Shown here: positions 63,260 through 64,000 of the stretch, piece by piece
Layout: each line of letters begins with the position of its first letter
Position numbering within the stretch: position 1 is the first letter of the stretch
From: Candidatus Methylomirabilota bacterium
Lineage (GTDB): Bacteria; Methylomirabilota; Methylomirabilia; Methylomirabilales; Methylomirabilaceae
Direction: 5' to 3'
Assembly: GCA_003104975.1 (NCBI GenBank)
Contig: PQAM01000012.1
Location: 1 to 64,000, forward strand
Length of the DNA stretch: 64,000 nt
Program-made: the position numbers and the translations under genes
The notes under the pieces: generated by a model
What the model was told of the DNA's origin: nothing
Seen by the model: the letters and a program-made list of their open reading frames with translations, nothing else
Databases searched by the model: none

Positions 63260-64000
63260 AAATTATCGGGCTCATGTCGGGGACCTCGGCTGATGGGGTC
63301 GATGCTGCCCTTGTTGAAATTACCCCGGAAGCCGGGCGACTTACACTGCGGCTCTTACACTTTGAGGTCTCGCCCTTCCCGGGTACGCTTCGCCGGCGAA
63401 TTCTCGGACTGGCGGACGCCGGATCCGGTGCCACCTCAGAAATCTGCCGCTTGAATGTACTGCTTGGTGAGCTTTTTGCGAAAGCGGCGGCATTGGTGGC
63501 CCGACGTGCGGGCGTCCCCTTAGGTGAAGTGGCCCTGATCGGTTCGCACGGACAGACTATTGCCCATTTACCGACACCTACACAAGAGTATGGGGTCTCG
63601 GTTCGCTCGACGTTACAGATCGGCGAACCATCAGTTATTGCTGAGCGAACGGGAGTCACGACGGTAGCCGATTTTCGCCCTCGGGATATGGCTGCGGGCG
63701 GAGAGGGAGCGCCGCTGACTCCGTACCTGCATGCGCTCCTGTTTCGCCATCCCCGGCGACACCGGATTGTCCTGAACCTGGGCGGGATCGCGAACCTCAC
63801 CTTCTTGCCGCGGGGGCGTGGACTGCGCGGCATCGTCGCATTCGATACCGGCCCCGGCAATGTCCTGATTGACGGCATGGTGGCACGATTGAGCGGCGGC
63901 GCGATGGACGCCGATCTGGATGGTCGCATCGCGCAAGCGGGACACGTGAACTTACGACTGTTGCGCTTTCTGATGGCTCATCCCTACTTGAAACGCCGAC
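63256..64000 (+). CDS. anmK: Anhydro-N-acetylmuramic acid kinase (partial, runs off right edge)
   Basis: 248 codons visible; the 3' end is beyond the window. It opens and phosphorylates anhydro-MurNAc from cell-wall recycling to MurNAc-6-phosphate. Motifs: LMSGTSADGVDAALVEI (ATP site), GSHGQTIAHLPTP, STLQIGEPSVIAERTGV, VADFRPRDMAAGGEGAPLTPYLH and LNLGGIANLTFL, FDTGPGNVLIDG. Its ATG overlaps the preceding stop (ATGA). Confidence 0.95.
   Translation, partial: MKIIGLMSGTSADGVDAALVEITPEAGRLTLRLLHFEVSPFPGTLRRRILGLADAGSGATSEICRLNVLLGELFAKAAALVARRAGVPLGEVALIGSHGQTIAHLPTPTQEYGVSVRSTLQIGEPSVIAERTGVTTVADFRPRDMAAGGEGAPLTPYLHALLFRHPRRHRIVLNLGGIANLTFLPRGRGLRGIVAFDTGPGNVLIDGMVARLSGGAMDADLDGRIAQAGHVNLRLLRFLMAHPYLKRR

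Overview
The window reads as chromosomal DNA of a fairly GC-rich Gram-negative bacterium. Evidence includes a type IV pilus secretin operon, lipoproteins with lipoboxes, anhydro-MurNAc kinase at the right edge, and sigma70-like promoters of the form TTGAC(A/C/G)-N16-18-TAnnnT. Core genes are packed in ATGA- or TGATG-coupled operons. The gene set and dispersed palindromic repeats would fit a deep-branching lineage such as NC10/Methylomirabilota, but that is inference: no rRNA or diagnostic methane or nitrite gene is present.

Layout. 1-3.4 kb: the end of a type III-B CRISPR locus on the minus strand (cas6, a CARF protein of the NE0113 family, and cmr1 running off the left edge). No CRISPR array is in the window. 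3.4-4.5 kb: dispersed palindromic repeats around one small zinc-ribbon membrane protein. 4.5-17 kb (minus): pilMNOPQ, two secreted proteins, a membrane-anchored amidotransferase-fold protein, then aroC-aroK-aroB-aroQ, efp and thiE. 17.0-17.5 kb: a MITE-like element with 15-bp terminal inverted repeats. 17.5-24.6 kb (minus): a complete trpEGDCFBA operon followed upstream by trxA. 24.6-27.2 kb: an accessory patch of gene fragments (FGE-like domain, HAF repeat, LuxR-like regulator with an internal stop), an orphan antitoxin-like gene, a secreted protein and a 115-bp direct repeat. 27.3-32.7 kb (plus): rnc-smc-ftsY. 32.7-35.6 kb (minus): a secreted subtilase without a prodomain and a separately encoded prodomain-like protein. 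35.7-39.9 kb (plus): ribD-ribE-ribBA-ribH-nusB. 39.9-49.3 kb (minus): a small secreted protein, the yceD-rpmF-plsX-fabH-fabD-fabG-acpP-fabF operon, ndk and sucCD (the last split by a second MITE-like element). 49.6-54.7 kb (plus): a MrfA-type helicase fused to a MrfB-type DEDDy exonuclease, a phospholipid methyltransferase, a bifunctional-nuclease-domain protein and an M28 peptidase. 54.7-60.1 kb: a cluster of small exported proteins (Tyr/Pro-rich, Gly-rich, glycine-zipper lipoproteins, an exosortase-associated TIGR04073-type protein) around a sugar-1-phosphate nucleotidyltransferase. 60.2-64 kb (plus): an M20 peptidase, a GT-C-like membrane protein and anmK (cut by the right edge).

The genes work mostly as textbook units: shikimate to chorismate to tryptophan, riboflavin, type II fatty acid initiation with ribosomal L32, and type IV pilus assembly. 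The most unusual items are the split subtilase/prodomain pair, the helicase-exonuclease fusion, the repeat sequences that have become part of Cmr1 and Cas6 coding sequence, and two small inverted-repeat elements in intergenic DNA.
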